Source: Photobacterium sanguinicancri (GTDB lineage Bacteria; Pseudomonadota; Gammaproteobacteria; Enterobacterales; Vibrionaceae). From it: a DNA stretch of 64,000 nt. Below are positions 27,666 through 36,059 of this stretch, one piece after another (within the stretch, counting starts at the first letter, position 1; every line of letters starts with the position of its first letter). Both the position numbers and the translations under genes were made by a program. The stretch spans positions 1,550,001-1,614,000 of the forward strand of contig NZ_AP024850.1 of NCBI RefSeq assembly GCF_024346675.1. Reading direction: 5' to 3'. The notes under the pieces are model-generated. The model searched no databases and was not told where the DNA came from. It worked only from the letters and a program-made list of their open reading frames with translations.

Positions 27666-28970
27666 TTAACGTTCCCAGTAATCTTCTTTTAGGCAGTCTT
27701 CACGCTCTGGTAGGCCGCGAGATAGGCGAGGAGCGTGCTGGGTTAGCACCTCGTAGCTTACTCGATTAGAGTAGCGACAGATTTGCGAGAATGAAGAGTA
27801 AGCCAAGAACTCAGCTTGGTGCTTAGATGAATTCGGCACATTCGCTTTATGGAAGCCGTTAGCAGACATATCGTGCAGTAATGCAGATAGCGCGGCATCA
27901 CCAGCACCGTTGGTGTTTTTGATTTCCACCGGACCACCTAGGTATGGTGCAATGTGCGAGTAAACACGTAGTGGTTTCACACAATCTGCTTTACGCATAG
28001 GGCGGCTGAATTCGTATTTATTGAATTCGGCAATTTGGCCAGGAAGCAGTGGGTGAGTAGACTCACGCTTTAATTCATCTTCAGTGTAGCCAGCCATGTA
28101 CAAGCCAACAGGGCCTGCAGTACATAACACCATATCAACCCACTCAAGTGCTTTGTCAGCAGCTAATAGTGGATCTTTCTCGCCAGTTAGGGCTTCACCT
28201 TCTTCTTCGTTCATTGCTACACAAGTAACGTGTTCTTTTAAGAACTCAATCCACCATTCTTTTTTATCTTCGATCACATATTTTGTGCCAAGTGTAAGAA
28301 CGACAGGTACGTTATGTTTTTTAGCAAATTCGATAGCACGTAGTGCGGCATCTTTCATTGGGTCGGTTGGTTTACCGCGCACAAGGTAAGATGAAAGCAC
28401 TAAAGCGGCTGCATTTTCAAATGCGCACTCAGGGATGCTGTCTGGACGAAGTTGATTCATATCACCTTCATTGATTGCAAACGTACGTTCGCCATCTTCA
28501 GTGATAAGGGTGTAGCAGCGACCAATTGGACCATCGACAGGCTGTAAATAATCTAAGTCCATACGGCTAGATGTATTACATAGGTAGCGGTAAGCGTAAG
28601 AACCAATTTTCAGGTCTTTGCTCATTACACCCAGTAAAATTGACTTGTCATCGGCTAATACAGAGTAGTTATGTAGGGTATTACCTATGGTATCGCCAGG
28701 GTACTCGTGGCTGATAAGGTTATGCTCTTTGAGTTCTTCGTAAAGCAATTCAGCTTTATCTTGATCAAGAACCAACGAGTGGCCTTTACTCAGAGAATGA
28801 CGAGCCAAAAACTCATCATCAACACGTGCTTCAATATCAACAATGGTTTGACCAACGCCAACAATGTGTGCGCGAGCAAGTGGATTTTCTTGTTGAATTT
28901 GAGCCATTAATGGATCGCGGGCATTGACTGGGAAGTAATGCTTTGACTTACGCTGACCAGGAAATTTCAT
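27666..28970 (-). CDS. gsk: Inosine-guanosine kinase
   Basis: Phosphorylates guanosine and inosine to GMP and IMP in purine salvage; a cytoplasmic ribokinase-family enzyme. From ATG 28970 the product has 434 residues, exactly the length of E. coli Gsk, and starts MKFPGQRKSKHYFPVNARDP; an upstream in-frame ATG at 29063 would add 31 Cys-rich residues without support. Matching motifs include IGNTLHNYSVLADD, IGSYAYRYLCNTSSR and the catalytic NTNGAGDAALSALLHD near residue 360. It appears monocistronic. Confidence 0.97.
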   Translation of the reverse strand: MKFPGQRKSKHYFPVNARDPLMAQIQQENPLARAHIVGVGQTIVDIEARVDDEFLARHSLSKGHSLVLDQDKAELLYEELKEHNLISHEYPGDTIGNTLHNYSVLADDKSILLGVMSKDLKIGSYAYRYLCNTSSRMDLDYLQPVDGPIGRCYTLITEDGERTFAINEGDMNQLRPDSIPECAFENAAALVLSSYLVRGKPTDPMKDAALRAIEFAKKHNVPVVLTLGTKYVIEDKKEWWIEFLKEHVTCVAMNEEEGEALTGEKDPLLAADKALEWVDMVLCTAGPVGLYMAGYTEDELKRESTHPLLPGQIAEFNKYEFSRPMRKADCVKPLRVYSHIAPYLGGPVEIKNTNGAGDAALSALLHDMSANGFHKANVPNSSKHQAEFLAYSSFSQICRYSNRVSYEVLTQHAPRLSRGLPEREDCLKEDYWER

Positions 28971-29162
28971 GCTGTAGTAAAGGCTATTTTGTTTGGGGGA
29001 TTTTGATTTGAGTCTACCACAGAAACAAAAGAAACAACCGTTTTCATCACAAAGTAATGACAAAAAGGTGCCTAATGGCTCTTTTTTAATCGACGTGGAT
29101 CACGTTTTGGGGGCGGGTGTGTATAAAAATAGAAATGCAAGAGGAAACAAATAGAAAGAACA

Positions 29163-29194
29163 AGCATCAGATGTCGGTTAATACATCTGATGCT
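29163..29194 (-). terminator. Hairpin after the DUF2786 gene
   Basis: A perfect 12-bp stem (agcatcagatgt / acatctgatgct) with an 8-nt loop lies 13 bases after the DUF2786 gene's stop codon. On the minus strand it is followed by tgttctttc, a weak T-run. Confidence 0.65.
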
Positions 29195-29206
29195 CTGTAA
29201 TACTAA

Positions 29207-29902
29207 TTATTCGAGTAGCAGCTTTTCAGCAGGGCGGCTGCCATCAACAGGGCGGTTTACCGAGATACTGCGGCCTTTCTTCATGCCTTTTTCATAATCA
29301 TCGGTGATGCCTTTCATCGCTTCTTGAAGCTGTTGCTTGAAGGTTTCACGATCGATGTTTTCGAATTCTTTATCGATATAGTTGCTTAGACGCTGTTCGT
29401 GATCATCGTTAGAACTTAAAACAGGAAGTTTCTCTAATGCGCCCTCTAACCAACCTGCAAGGAAAGATGATACACGGCGGGTAACTTCGCCTGAGCTTGC
29501 CCCTGTACCGGCAAAGCTATTGCGAAATTGCCCCGTTTGCTGGTTCATTTCACGGTAAACAATATCAAATGCAAATGCGGCAAAAATGGCGCGTTCTGCA
29601 ACACCGATAAACTCAGCTTCTTTTAGCCCTTTATAGTTTGTTAACACACATTCCACGCCAAAGCGGCGGTTAATACCACGGATAATTTTAAGAATCTGTG
29701 GGTTAACATTACTGGGTAATAGCGTTTTACTTTTGGTTTTACCCATTTTGATGAATTCAACATCGTCTTTGTCTAAGCCGTACTTCAACATCAGGCGGTG
29801 AGCCATGCGAATGGCTTGTGCGGCCTCATTGACGTTGGCAGAGTTACCAAGCTCTAAGCATTTAGCAATTTTTTTCAGTGCTTTTCGCTTATTTTCAGAC
29901 AT
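29207..29902 (-). CDS. DUF2786-domain protein
   Basis: A 231-residue cytoplasmic protein. The first 40 residues match the DUF2786 pattern (a short helical domain, RKALKKIAKCLELGNSANVN, then EAAQAIRMAHRLMLKYGLD). The remainder has a conserved-looking helical and basic segment (FAAFAFDIVYREMNQQTG, then SFLAGWLEG) as in the DUF7168-type extension found in phage and bacterial proteins of this family. The function is unknown. It is divergent from the zinc-finger-like gene at 30081. Confidence 0.82.
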   Translation of the reverse strand: MSENKRKALKKIAKCLELGNSANVNEAAQAIRMAHRLMLKYGLDKDDVEFIKMGKTKSKTLLPSNVNPQILKIIRGINRRFGVECVLTNYKGLKEAEFIGVAERAIFAAFAFDIVYREMNQQTGQFRNSFAGTGASSGEVTRRVSSFLAGWLEGALEKLPVLSSNDDHEQRLSNYIDKEFENIDRETFKQQLQEAMKGITDDYEKGMKKGRSISVNRPVDGSRPAEKLLLE

Positions 29903-30080
29903 TCAATCACACTCACTATAAAACGGGGGACGTATTTTAACTGTTTTTGCGTGAAATTTCAGAGAAAATTTTCGTCAAATAGGAAGACGTGATGTTCATT
30001 GGCTTGAGGAAACCGCAAAGGCTTAGCATAATGCGTCTATAACGTTATATATCGCCAATGGCGCAAGTGCAGATATTCTT

Positions 30081-31052
30081 ATGACAGACCATTATCAGTC
30101 AATCGATGTACCTTTTAATTATCGCCATACCTGCTGGTTTTGTGGTGAACCCTACTTTGAGTCGTTCGGGTTCATGCCATCGCCCAATTATGAGCATCAA
30201 GAGTACCCACTTATGTTGCCGTGTTGCCAGGAGTGCTTATCAAGTTGTAAATCAATAAAAGTTAGTAGCTTAGATTTACTCCGTGATCGAGTGAAAGAGC
30301 AATTACATAAGCGCTACGCAAAGCATTTACAAATTGGGGTGAATTGGACAAAAGAAGAACTGGAAGATTGCGAGTTTGAAGGCAAAGCACTAGAAGGTTT
30401 CCGCGAGAGCGCATGGGCAATGTTCGAGATTGCCAAAGAACGCGTGAACTACCAAGGCTGGCCTATCAGCATTGATGGAATACCTGTCGCGGGTATAACG
30501 AATGTATTCCAATTTGAATTTGATGGTATTTTTTATACAGGGCTAAACCATGCCGTGCAGCAGCTAGCATTAAAATATGGCATTCCTCAGCCATATTTAG
30601 AGCAAGTAGTGGAGCTCGTAGGGCGAAGTAAAATGGCCTATGCTTTGCGTTTTTGTAAGACCTCTTACGGTTATTCAGACGCACAAATCAAAGCAAGTTT
30701 AGAGAGTTTAAAAGCGCTGTTAGCCGAAGAAGTGGCTAACGACTCTGTAGCTGCTGTGAACAAGGGGGCAGTATTATCTCGCTCTTTCGCAATCAAAGAG
30801 ATTAAAGAGCTCATTCTTTATCGTACCCAAATTTCATCGTATGCCATTCAATGGGCGTTAGAACGAGAAATCGATACCTTGCAAAAACTTGCAGATCAAG
30901 AAGATGCGTTTTTTGAGCATTTTTCACAAGATTCTGAAGTGGTCGCTTTCACGTATTTTAATGGTTTGCAGATCTATTTAGAAAAGCGGGAAACAGACCC
31001 ACAATGGGCTGAACAGGAAGACCCAAACCGTGAGTTATTTGAACGTTTTTAG
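30081..31052 (+). CDS. Conserved unknown protein with two CxxC motifs
   Basis: I do not recognise a named family for this 323-residue protein. Cys18/Cys21 (CWFC) and Cys49/Cys52 (CQEC) could bind one zinc ion as an N-terminal zinc ribbon. The remaining 270 residues are mostly helical, with aromatic-rich segments (GWPISIDGIPVAGITNVFQF) and a long charged helix near the C-terminus. No signal peptide or membrane segment is present, so it should be cytoplasmic. It stands alone, divergent from the DUF2786 gene, with a strong terminator after it. Confidence 0.8.
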   Translation: MTDHYQSIDVPFNYRHTCWFCGEPYFESFGFMPSPNYEHQEYPLMLPCCQECLSSCKSIKVSSLDLLRDRVKEQLHKRYAKHLQIGVNWTKEELEDCEFEGKALEGFRESAWAMFEIAKERVNYQGWPISIDGIPVAGITNVFQFEFDGIFYTGLNHAVQQLALKYGIPQPYLEQVVELVGRSKMAYALRFCKTSYGYSDAQIKASLESLKALLAEEVANDSVAAVNKGAVLSRSFAIKEIKELILYRTQISSYAIQWALEREIDTLQKLADQEDAFFEHFSQDSEVVAFTYFNGLQIYLEKRETDPQWAEQEDPNRELFERF

Positions 31053-31085
31053 CCGTTGATAAATCACGATGATTAGCGATAATTA

Positions 31086-31112
31086 AAAACGCCCAGCAAT
31101 GCTGGGCGTTTT
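31086..31112. terminator. Bidirectional terminator
   Basis: A perfect 12-bp stem (aaaacgcccagc / gctgggcgtttt) with a 3-nt loop carries T-runs on both strands. It separates the convergent zinc-ribbon-like and DUF411 genes. Confidence 0.9.
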
Positions 31113-31128
31113 GTTCGGCGCTAATCAG

Positions 31129-31572
31129 TTATTGATTGTGGCGGGCCCAAACCATGGTCTTACCGTTCTTATCGAACGCCAACACTTCAAATGGCTGCTT
31201 AGTTGAGCCTTGTTCCATACCAGGTGATCCAATCGGCATTCCTGGTACCGTTAAACCAATCATGCGCTGAGGTTTTTCTGCTAAAAAGCGCTTAATGTCT
31301 TCTGCTGGTACATGACCTTCAAAGGTGTAACCGTCGATTTGCGCTGTGTGACAAGAGGCTAATGCTGGTTGTAGACCGAGTTTAATTTTAATCGGTGTCA
31401 TTTCAGCTGTTTTAACAACATCTAAGTCAAAGCCATTTTCTTCCATGTGCTCAACCCATGCGCCACAACAGCCACAATACGGAGATTGATAGTTTGTGCC
31501 TTGAATAACTTCGGCCATTGAGAAAGAACTAGCAATAAGTAGAGGTAGGGCAACTAAACGTGAAAATTTCAT
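31129..31572 (-). CDS. DUF411 exported metal-binding protein
   Basis: A 147-residue periplasmic protein with a signal peptide (VALPLLIASSFSMA) and the DUF411 hallmark YCGCCGAWVEHM near residue 32. Further conserved family parts are ALASCHTAQIDGYTFEGHVP near 70-90 and GLTVPGMPIGSPGME near 107-121. DUF411 proteins (CopG-like) often sit in copper and silver resistance clusters and bind metal through the cysteines. It follows the CopL-like gene on the same strand with about 150 bases between them. No copper ATPase or oxidase lies beside it. Confidence 0.9.
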   Translation of the reverse strand: MKFSRLVALPLLIASSFSMAEVIQGTNYQSPYCGCCGAWVEHMEENGFDLDVVKTAEMTPIKIKLGLQPALASCHTAQIDGYTFEGHVPAEDIKRFLAEKPQRMIGLTVPGMPIGSPGMEQGSTKQPFEVLAFDKNGKTMVWARHNQ

Positions 31573-31725
31573 GGTAACTCCAAATGTGACATCTAATACC
31601 CGTTCGATTAATCATCTGATAAACAGAAGGGGCATAAATCAATAAATAAGTAGCAGCCTGATTTTTGTGCTGCTAAAGCCTGCTGTGAGCAAAATGAACA
31701 CCGCAGTTATGACGTTAGAATTGAT

Positions 31726-32082
31726 TTAAGCTTGCACGGGAGGCCGTAGAATACGTTCGGAGTAGCTGAATAGCTGGCTAATAGGGTCACCATAATTATG
31801 GCTACCTGCCATTGTCGCCATTGTTAATTGATGGGCGAATAAAATGGCAGAGGCTGCCGCAGAATGGCAGTCACTATTTTGGCAGCTTGCTTTTGATTCA
31901 CCATCGTCTTGCATCGACATGCAGTGAGATTGTTGCATCATCTTATCGTTACAGCAGCTATCGATGTTATGTGCTGACATGGGATTATTCATAATAACAG
32001 AAGCGTTTGCCGCAAGCGGCAAGAAGGAGAGCAGAAGGGCTGCGATAACCCACTGGCATATAAAACGGTTAAGTTGTTTCAT
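31726..32082 (-). CDS. CopL-like small exported Cys/His/Met-rich protein
   Basis: A 118-residue protein with an N-terminal hydrophobic signal (WVIAALLLSFLPLAANAS). The mature part is rich in Met, His and Cys (DSCCNDKMMQQSHCMSMQDD and later CQNSDCHSAA), as in copper-binding proteins, and ends in SERILRPPVQA, a conserved end seen in CopL-like or DUF2946-like proteins. Upstream of the DUF411 gene and in the same direction, it probably belongs to one copper-response unit; this function is inferred from composition and neighbour. Confidence 0.7.
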   Translation of the reverse strand: MKQLNRFICQWVIAALLLSFLPLAANASVIMNNPMSAHNIDSCCNDKMMQQSHCMSMQDDGESKASCQNSDCHSAAASAILFAHQLTMATMAGSHNYGDPISQLFSYSERILRPPVQA

Positions 32083-32504
32083 ATTGCGCTCCTGTTGAAT
32101 AATGATGATGGAATACAGTGAATTATACGTGTGTTTTTGTGTTTAGGAAGGTAATTGTTATGAGAATTAAAATAGGCCCGTAAAATGCGTTTTATTGCAA
32201 CGCATTATTCGTTGATGCACTCGCGTTGGAACAGCGTACGAATTAACGTGGACTATGCTTCCATTCCTGATTGTAACCTCTTGTATTCTGACACCAGTTG
32301 ATTTGATGTCACCCTAAAAATTAGATTCTTTTTTCGGGTTTATAAACAAGTTGTAAGTTAGCGGATTATCCTTAGTGAAGGTTAGAAAATATAAGTGTAT
32401 TTATCGCACTGATAATAGCGATTTATCTTTATTTTTCCGACAGGTAACGACATAGATTCTAAGTATCACTCAATACAGCGTCGATATAAAAAGGATTTAA
32501 TCTA
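32083..32504. other. Intergenic region upstream of copper-like and chitinase genes
   Basis: About 420 bases lie between the divergent CopL-like and chitinase genes. I see no open frame or strong hairpin. It should contain both promoters, and AAAGGA is visible about 8 bases before the chitinase ATG. Confidence 0.45.
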
Positions 32505-34232
32505 ATGACTAAACTGAAACATCTTACCCTACTTGTGGGCTGTAGCCTTGCGGCAAGTAGCTTTACAGCAAGTGTTCATGCAATGAATATTCAACCCGAC
32601 CCACAAAATCCAACGGGTTATATTATTTCTCGTGCCGACGTACAAGCAGTCGAGAATACTAAAACTGCAGATCCTATGTACGGTGTGTGGGCGCAAGCTT
32701 TACGTACTTTACCCAATGTTCAAGTCGAAGCTATTGAGCCTGGCTTAGCAACCAACCCAGTAAATGTGAAACGTGCGGAACGTGTTTTTCCTTATGCTGA
32801 GTGGGATTTCCTGACCAAAATGGCAGCACCAGAATATACGTATACGCGTTTCTTACGTGCGATAGGTAAATTCCCTGCTTTTTGTGGTGACTACACTGAT
32901 GGACGAAATTCAGATGCGATTTGTAAAAAATCTATCGTGACTGCATTTGCGCATTTTGCACAGGAAACGGGTGGGCACATTGCAAAAGATAACCACTGGG
33001 ATAATCCTCTGGGTTTGGAAGAGTGGCAGCAAGCATTGGTACATGTTCGTGAAATGGGGTGGTCAGAAGGTCAAGTTGGATATACCACTGGCTGTGGTCA
33101 GAATGATTGGCAAAATAAAAAATGGCCATGTGCTGTAGGGCAAGGGTATTTTGGCCGTGGCGCGAAACAGCTCTCTTATCATTTTAACTACGGCGCATTT
33201 TCTGAAGTCATGTACGATGGCGATGCAAGTGTACTATTGAATAACCCTGGGTTAGTTGCCGACTCTTGGCTTAACCTCGCTTCTGCTATTTGGTTCTTCT
33301 TAACGCCTCAAGCACCAAAACCCGCCATGTTGCATGTTATTGATCGTACTTGGACACCTTCACAGCGAGAAAAAGATGCAGGCATTGGTTATGGGTTTGG
33401 TACCACAATCAACGTGATTAATGGTGGTATCGAATGTGGTGAGCAAAACAAAGATAAAGGCCAGCCTGTTAATCGAATTCGTTATTGGGAAGGTTTATCT
33501 TCGCATTACCAAATTCCAATTGAAGCAGATGAAACCAATACCTGTTGGCAGCAAACACCTTACGGTAGCTTAAACCTTAATGGTGCAACTGATGTGTTAT
33601 ATACCAACTGGGATGGTAACTGGAAGTACTATGCAGATCGCCCTGAAGGGTTCTCGTTTGAATGTTCGTTAGTGGGTTTCCAAACGGCTTATTCGGCATT
33701 GGTTGCTGGTGATTATGAGAAGTGTGTGACTAACTTATACGAATCACATGCAAGTTGGCCTGAAGTGCGTGTAGTGGATAACTTAGAGCCAGAACCACCA
33801 AAGCCGGGTCCAGATCCGACTCCAGGTGAATTTATTCCTTGGGTGCCAGGTAAAACTCAAGTGAACAATGGTGATCAAGTTATTTACCAAAGCAAATGCT
33901 TTACTGCTAAAAATAACCCAGGTACTTGGGATACACCAACCCAATCAAATTGGTTCTGGGATGAAATTTCATGTGGTTCAACACCAACCCCAGATCCGAC
34001 GCCAGATCCAACCCCGGATCCAACTCCTGACCCGACGCCAGATCCAACACCTGACCCTACACCCGATCCAACGCCGGGTGATTATATTCAGTGGCAAGCA
34101 GGTGTAACTAAAGTGTCAAATGGTGACAAAGTGACTAATTCAAATAAGTGTTTTGCTGCCAAGAATAATCCTGGCGTGTGGGAAACACCAACGGCATCGA
34201 ATTGGTTCTGGATTGAAGAAGTGTGTAAATAA
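32505..34232 (+). CDS. Secreted GH19 chitinase with two chitin-binding modules
   Basis: Hydrolyses chitin outside the cell. The 575-residue product has a signal peptide (cleavage near SVHA, residue 26). The glycoside hydrolase 19 domain occupies about residues 90-370, with FAQETGGH near 151 (the likely acid Glu154) and YFGRGAKQLSYHFNYG near 210, both diagnostic of the family. Two CBM5/12-type chitin-binding modules (about 448-490 and 528-575) share the pattern KCF-AKNNPG-W-TP-SNWFW and are joined by a DPTP-repeat linker. It is monocistronic with its own terminator. Regulation is not visible. Confidence 0.94.
   Translation: MTKLKHLTLLVGCSLAASSFTASVHAMNIQPDPQNPTGYIISRADVQAVENTKTADPMYGVWAQALRTLPNVQVEAIEPGLATNPVNVKRAERVFPYAEWDFLTKMAAPEYTYTRFLRAIGKFPAFCGDYTDGRNSDAICKKSIVTAFAHFAQETGGHIAKDNHWDNPLGLEEWQQALVHVREMGWSEGQVGYTTGCGQNDWQNKKWPCAVGQGYFGRGAKQLSYHFNYGAFSEVMYDGDASVLLNNPGLVADSWLNLASAIWFFLTPQAPKPAMLHVIDRTWTPSQREKDAGIGYGFGTTINVINGGIECGEQNKDKGQPVNRIRYWEGLSSHYQIPIEADETNTCWQQTPYGSLNLNGATDVLYTNWDGNWKYYADRPEGFSFECSLVGFQTAYSALVAGDYEKCVTNLYESHASWPEVRVVDNLEPEPPKPGPDPTPGEFIPWVPGKTQVNNGDQVIYQSKCFTAKNNPGTWDTPTQSNWFWDEISCGSTPTPDPTPDPTPDPTPDPTPDPTPDPTPDPTPGDYIQWQAGVTKVSNGDKVTNSNKCFAAKNNPGVWETPTASNWFWIEEVCK
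33990..34077 (+). repeat. Tandem repeat encoding the DPTP linker of the chitinase
   Basis: About seven to eight imperfect copies of a 12-base unit (gatccaacgcca and variants) encode a (Asp-Pro-Thr-Pro) linker between the two chitin-binding modules. The repeat is in frame, so copy-number change would alter linker length without a frameshift. Confidence 0.88.
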
Positions 34233-34572
34233 CGCTTACTCGGTCTGATAACTACCACTGGATTGAGTAGAAAAACAAAGCAGCTTTAAACTGAGTTTAA
34301 AGCTGCTTTCTTATTGGGTTCTCTGATTAAAAATGAGGCAGGAGAGTTGCAAAGTAATCATTGATACATTTTGTCATGATTTCCTTCTTGTTTAGGAGCA
34401 AGAAGCCCGCAAGCCTCACGTTGCGCTGACATTCGCTGGTGGTCTATCGGTTTTAATACCTAAGTGCGTTAACCGACACAGCTGTATTTTTTCAAGATGA
34501 ACTAAGTACAGAGTTAATAATAATCAGTCACTATAGATGAAGCCAACGGCTTAAACGCGGCAGGAATTTGGG
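34233..34572. other. Intergenic region after the chitinase gene
   Basis: It holds the chitinase terminator at its left end. The remaining 260 bases show no open frame or clear structure, apart from the presumed promoter of the helix-turn-helix gene. Confidence 0.4.
34277..34312 (+). terminator. Terminator after the chitinase gene
   Basis: A perfect 15-bp stem (aaagcagctttaaac / gtttaaagctgcttt) with a 3-nt loop lies about 45 bases after the stop codon. The T-run after it is short. Confidence 0.85.
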
Positions 34573-34938
34573 ATGCAATACACAGAAGAAGATCAACAAA
34601 TATTACATGACACATGGATGAGCTATAAAGCAAAAATGCGAGTGACGCAGATTGAAATGGCAAAAAAACTGGGCATGAGTCAGTTGGTTTTTTCCGATAT
34701 CTTACGAGGAAAGCTGCCTTTAGAGCATAAGTTCGTTAATCAGTTTTGTGATTTTATTGGTGTCGATCCTTTGCTAACGCTCCCTTCGTTACGTAAAAAT
34801 ATGGGTAGCGCAAACAGTGGCAGTGTACTACTTACCAACCGCTTTATTCTAGATGGCGAAATACGCAATGTACGCTATAGCGGTAATCAGCTGATTGTTG
34901 AGTATGAGCATGGCTCAAGTGAAACAACCGTCCAATAG
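34573..34938 (+). CDS. XRE-family helix-turn-helix protein
   Basis: A 121-residue cytoplasmic DNA-binding protein. Residues about 10-70 form a Cro/C1-type helix-turn-helix (MRVTQIEMAKKLGMSQLVFS, then DILRGKLPLEHKFVNQFCDF). The C-terminal 45 residues look beta-rich and may form a ligand or oligomer surface. Nothing next to it suggests a phage or a toxin partner. Its target genes are unknown; the neighbouring chitinase is only a possibility. Confidence 0.8.
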   Translation: MQYTEEDQQILHDTWMSYKAKMRVTQIEMAKKLGMSQLVFSDILRGKLPLEHKFVNQFCDFIGVDPLLTLPSLRKNMGSANSGSVLLTNRFILDGEIRNVRYSGNQLIVEYEHGSSETTVQ

Positions 34939-35321
34939 ATCATTCTCTCCGCTACTTTTTCATAACAGCCCTTATTCTCTTTATTCAGAGTAGGGGTTTA
35001 TTTGTTCACAATGAGAATAGACGAAGCTATTGATTATTAACTCCTCACTCATTACTATAAATCGGATAATACAGGGCTAAATTCATTCTATCTTGTAGTA
35101 ATTAGTTACATTTACACCGTCATGATTACATGCTGCTTTATCCGATATTCCCCTTCGCACGATAAACATCAATATTATTGTTTTATATTCATTCATCTAG
35201 TTGATATCGCTTTAAATGCATTGCTACTATTTAATCTAAGGGGTTATTTTAAGTAGTATGTATATATTCCGTATTTGTGCTCATTAAATTAATACTTGTT
35301 TTAAGTGCGCGAATATATGTG
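34939..35321. other. Intergenic region before the orphan pilin gene
   Basis: It contains the imperfect hairpin at 34969-34996 and then about 320 AT-rich bases with no open frame or clear structure that I can see. Confidence 0.4.
34969..34996 (+). terminator. Possible terminator after the XRE gene
   Basis: An imperfect hairpin (cccttattctct / agagtagggg, with a 2-base bulge and one G-T pair) about 30 bases after the stop codon is followed by tttatttg. Confidence 0.45.
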
Positions 35322-35822
35322 ATGAATATGAATAAAGAAAATGGCTTTACCCTTATTGAATTAATTATTGTCATAGTGTTATTTAGTACATTAAGTGTAA
35401 TTGCGTGGCCGAGGTTTATTTCTATTCAAGTGGATAGTCGTGTTGCAGCGATGAATGGGCTCAAAGCTTCCGTTCTGACGGCGAATGAACAGATTTTTGG
35501 TAAAGCTGCCATTGAAGGAGTAGAAAAGCTTCCAGAGCATAGGTTGTTAATAGATAGGAAGAATAACGTATCAGTCTGGGTTCGTTATGGGTACCCGGTC
35601 TGGCAGGGAATGAGTGTAGATCAGCTACTACATGTTAATTTGGATGAATGGTTTTATGGTATCAATTCAGGAGATGAAAAAGAGCAGACTCTTAGGTTTG
35701 GACTAAGTAATATATTTAATACGGCAAGAGATCTAATGAGTGATAATGCTAAAAGGTGCTTTGTTTTAGTTAAGAACACGCTGACAACGGTTAGCGTAGA
35801 GGTAATATCTGATGAATGCTAA
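35322..35822 (+). CDS. Orphan type IV pilin-like protein
   Basis: A 166-residue protein (from ATG 35322; ATG 35328 is equally possible and a GTG at 35277 less so). It has the class A type IV prepilin start, a short leader ending in Gly followed by FTLIELIIVIVLFSTLSVIA, with Glu at +5 of the mature protein. The globular part contains WVRYGYPVWQG and one C-terminal cysteine pair (Cys near residue 146 and the final Cys), the typical pilin disulphide loop. It resembles MSHA-type minor pilins but stands alone. It would need a peptidase of the PilD type encoded elsewhere; TadV prefers Flp-type leaders. Confidence 0.82.
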   Translation: MNMNKENGFTLIELIIVIVLFSTLSVIAWPRFISIQVDSRVAAMNGLKASVLTANEQIFGKAAIEGVEKLPEHRLLIDRKNNVSVWVRYGYPVWQGMSVDQLLHVNLDEWFYGINSGDEKEQTLRFGLSNIFNTARDLMSDNAKRCFVLVKNTLTTVSVEVISDEC

Positions 35823-36059
35823 ATAATTACTCTGGGAAGCTTAATAAATGAGCAATAAGCGTTGCGGTATTTTACTTGTAGGGTTTTATTTTTACTTCTA
35901 ATGACAAGCTAAACCGCTAGCTGACTTTGAAAATGAGAGAATGAGAGTAAAAAAAGTGCAATTTTGTACTAGTTCACCATTACAATTTGGTTTTTGATCT
36001 GTTACTTTAGTTTTGCACTTAGAGCTATTATTACATTTATCATTAGAAGTTGTTAAATA

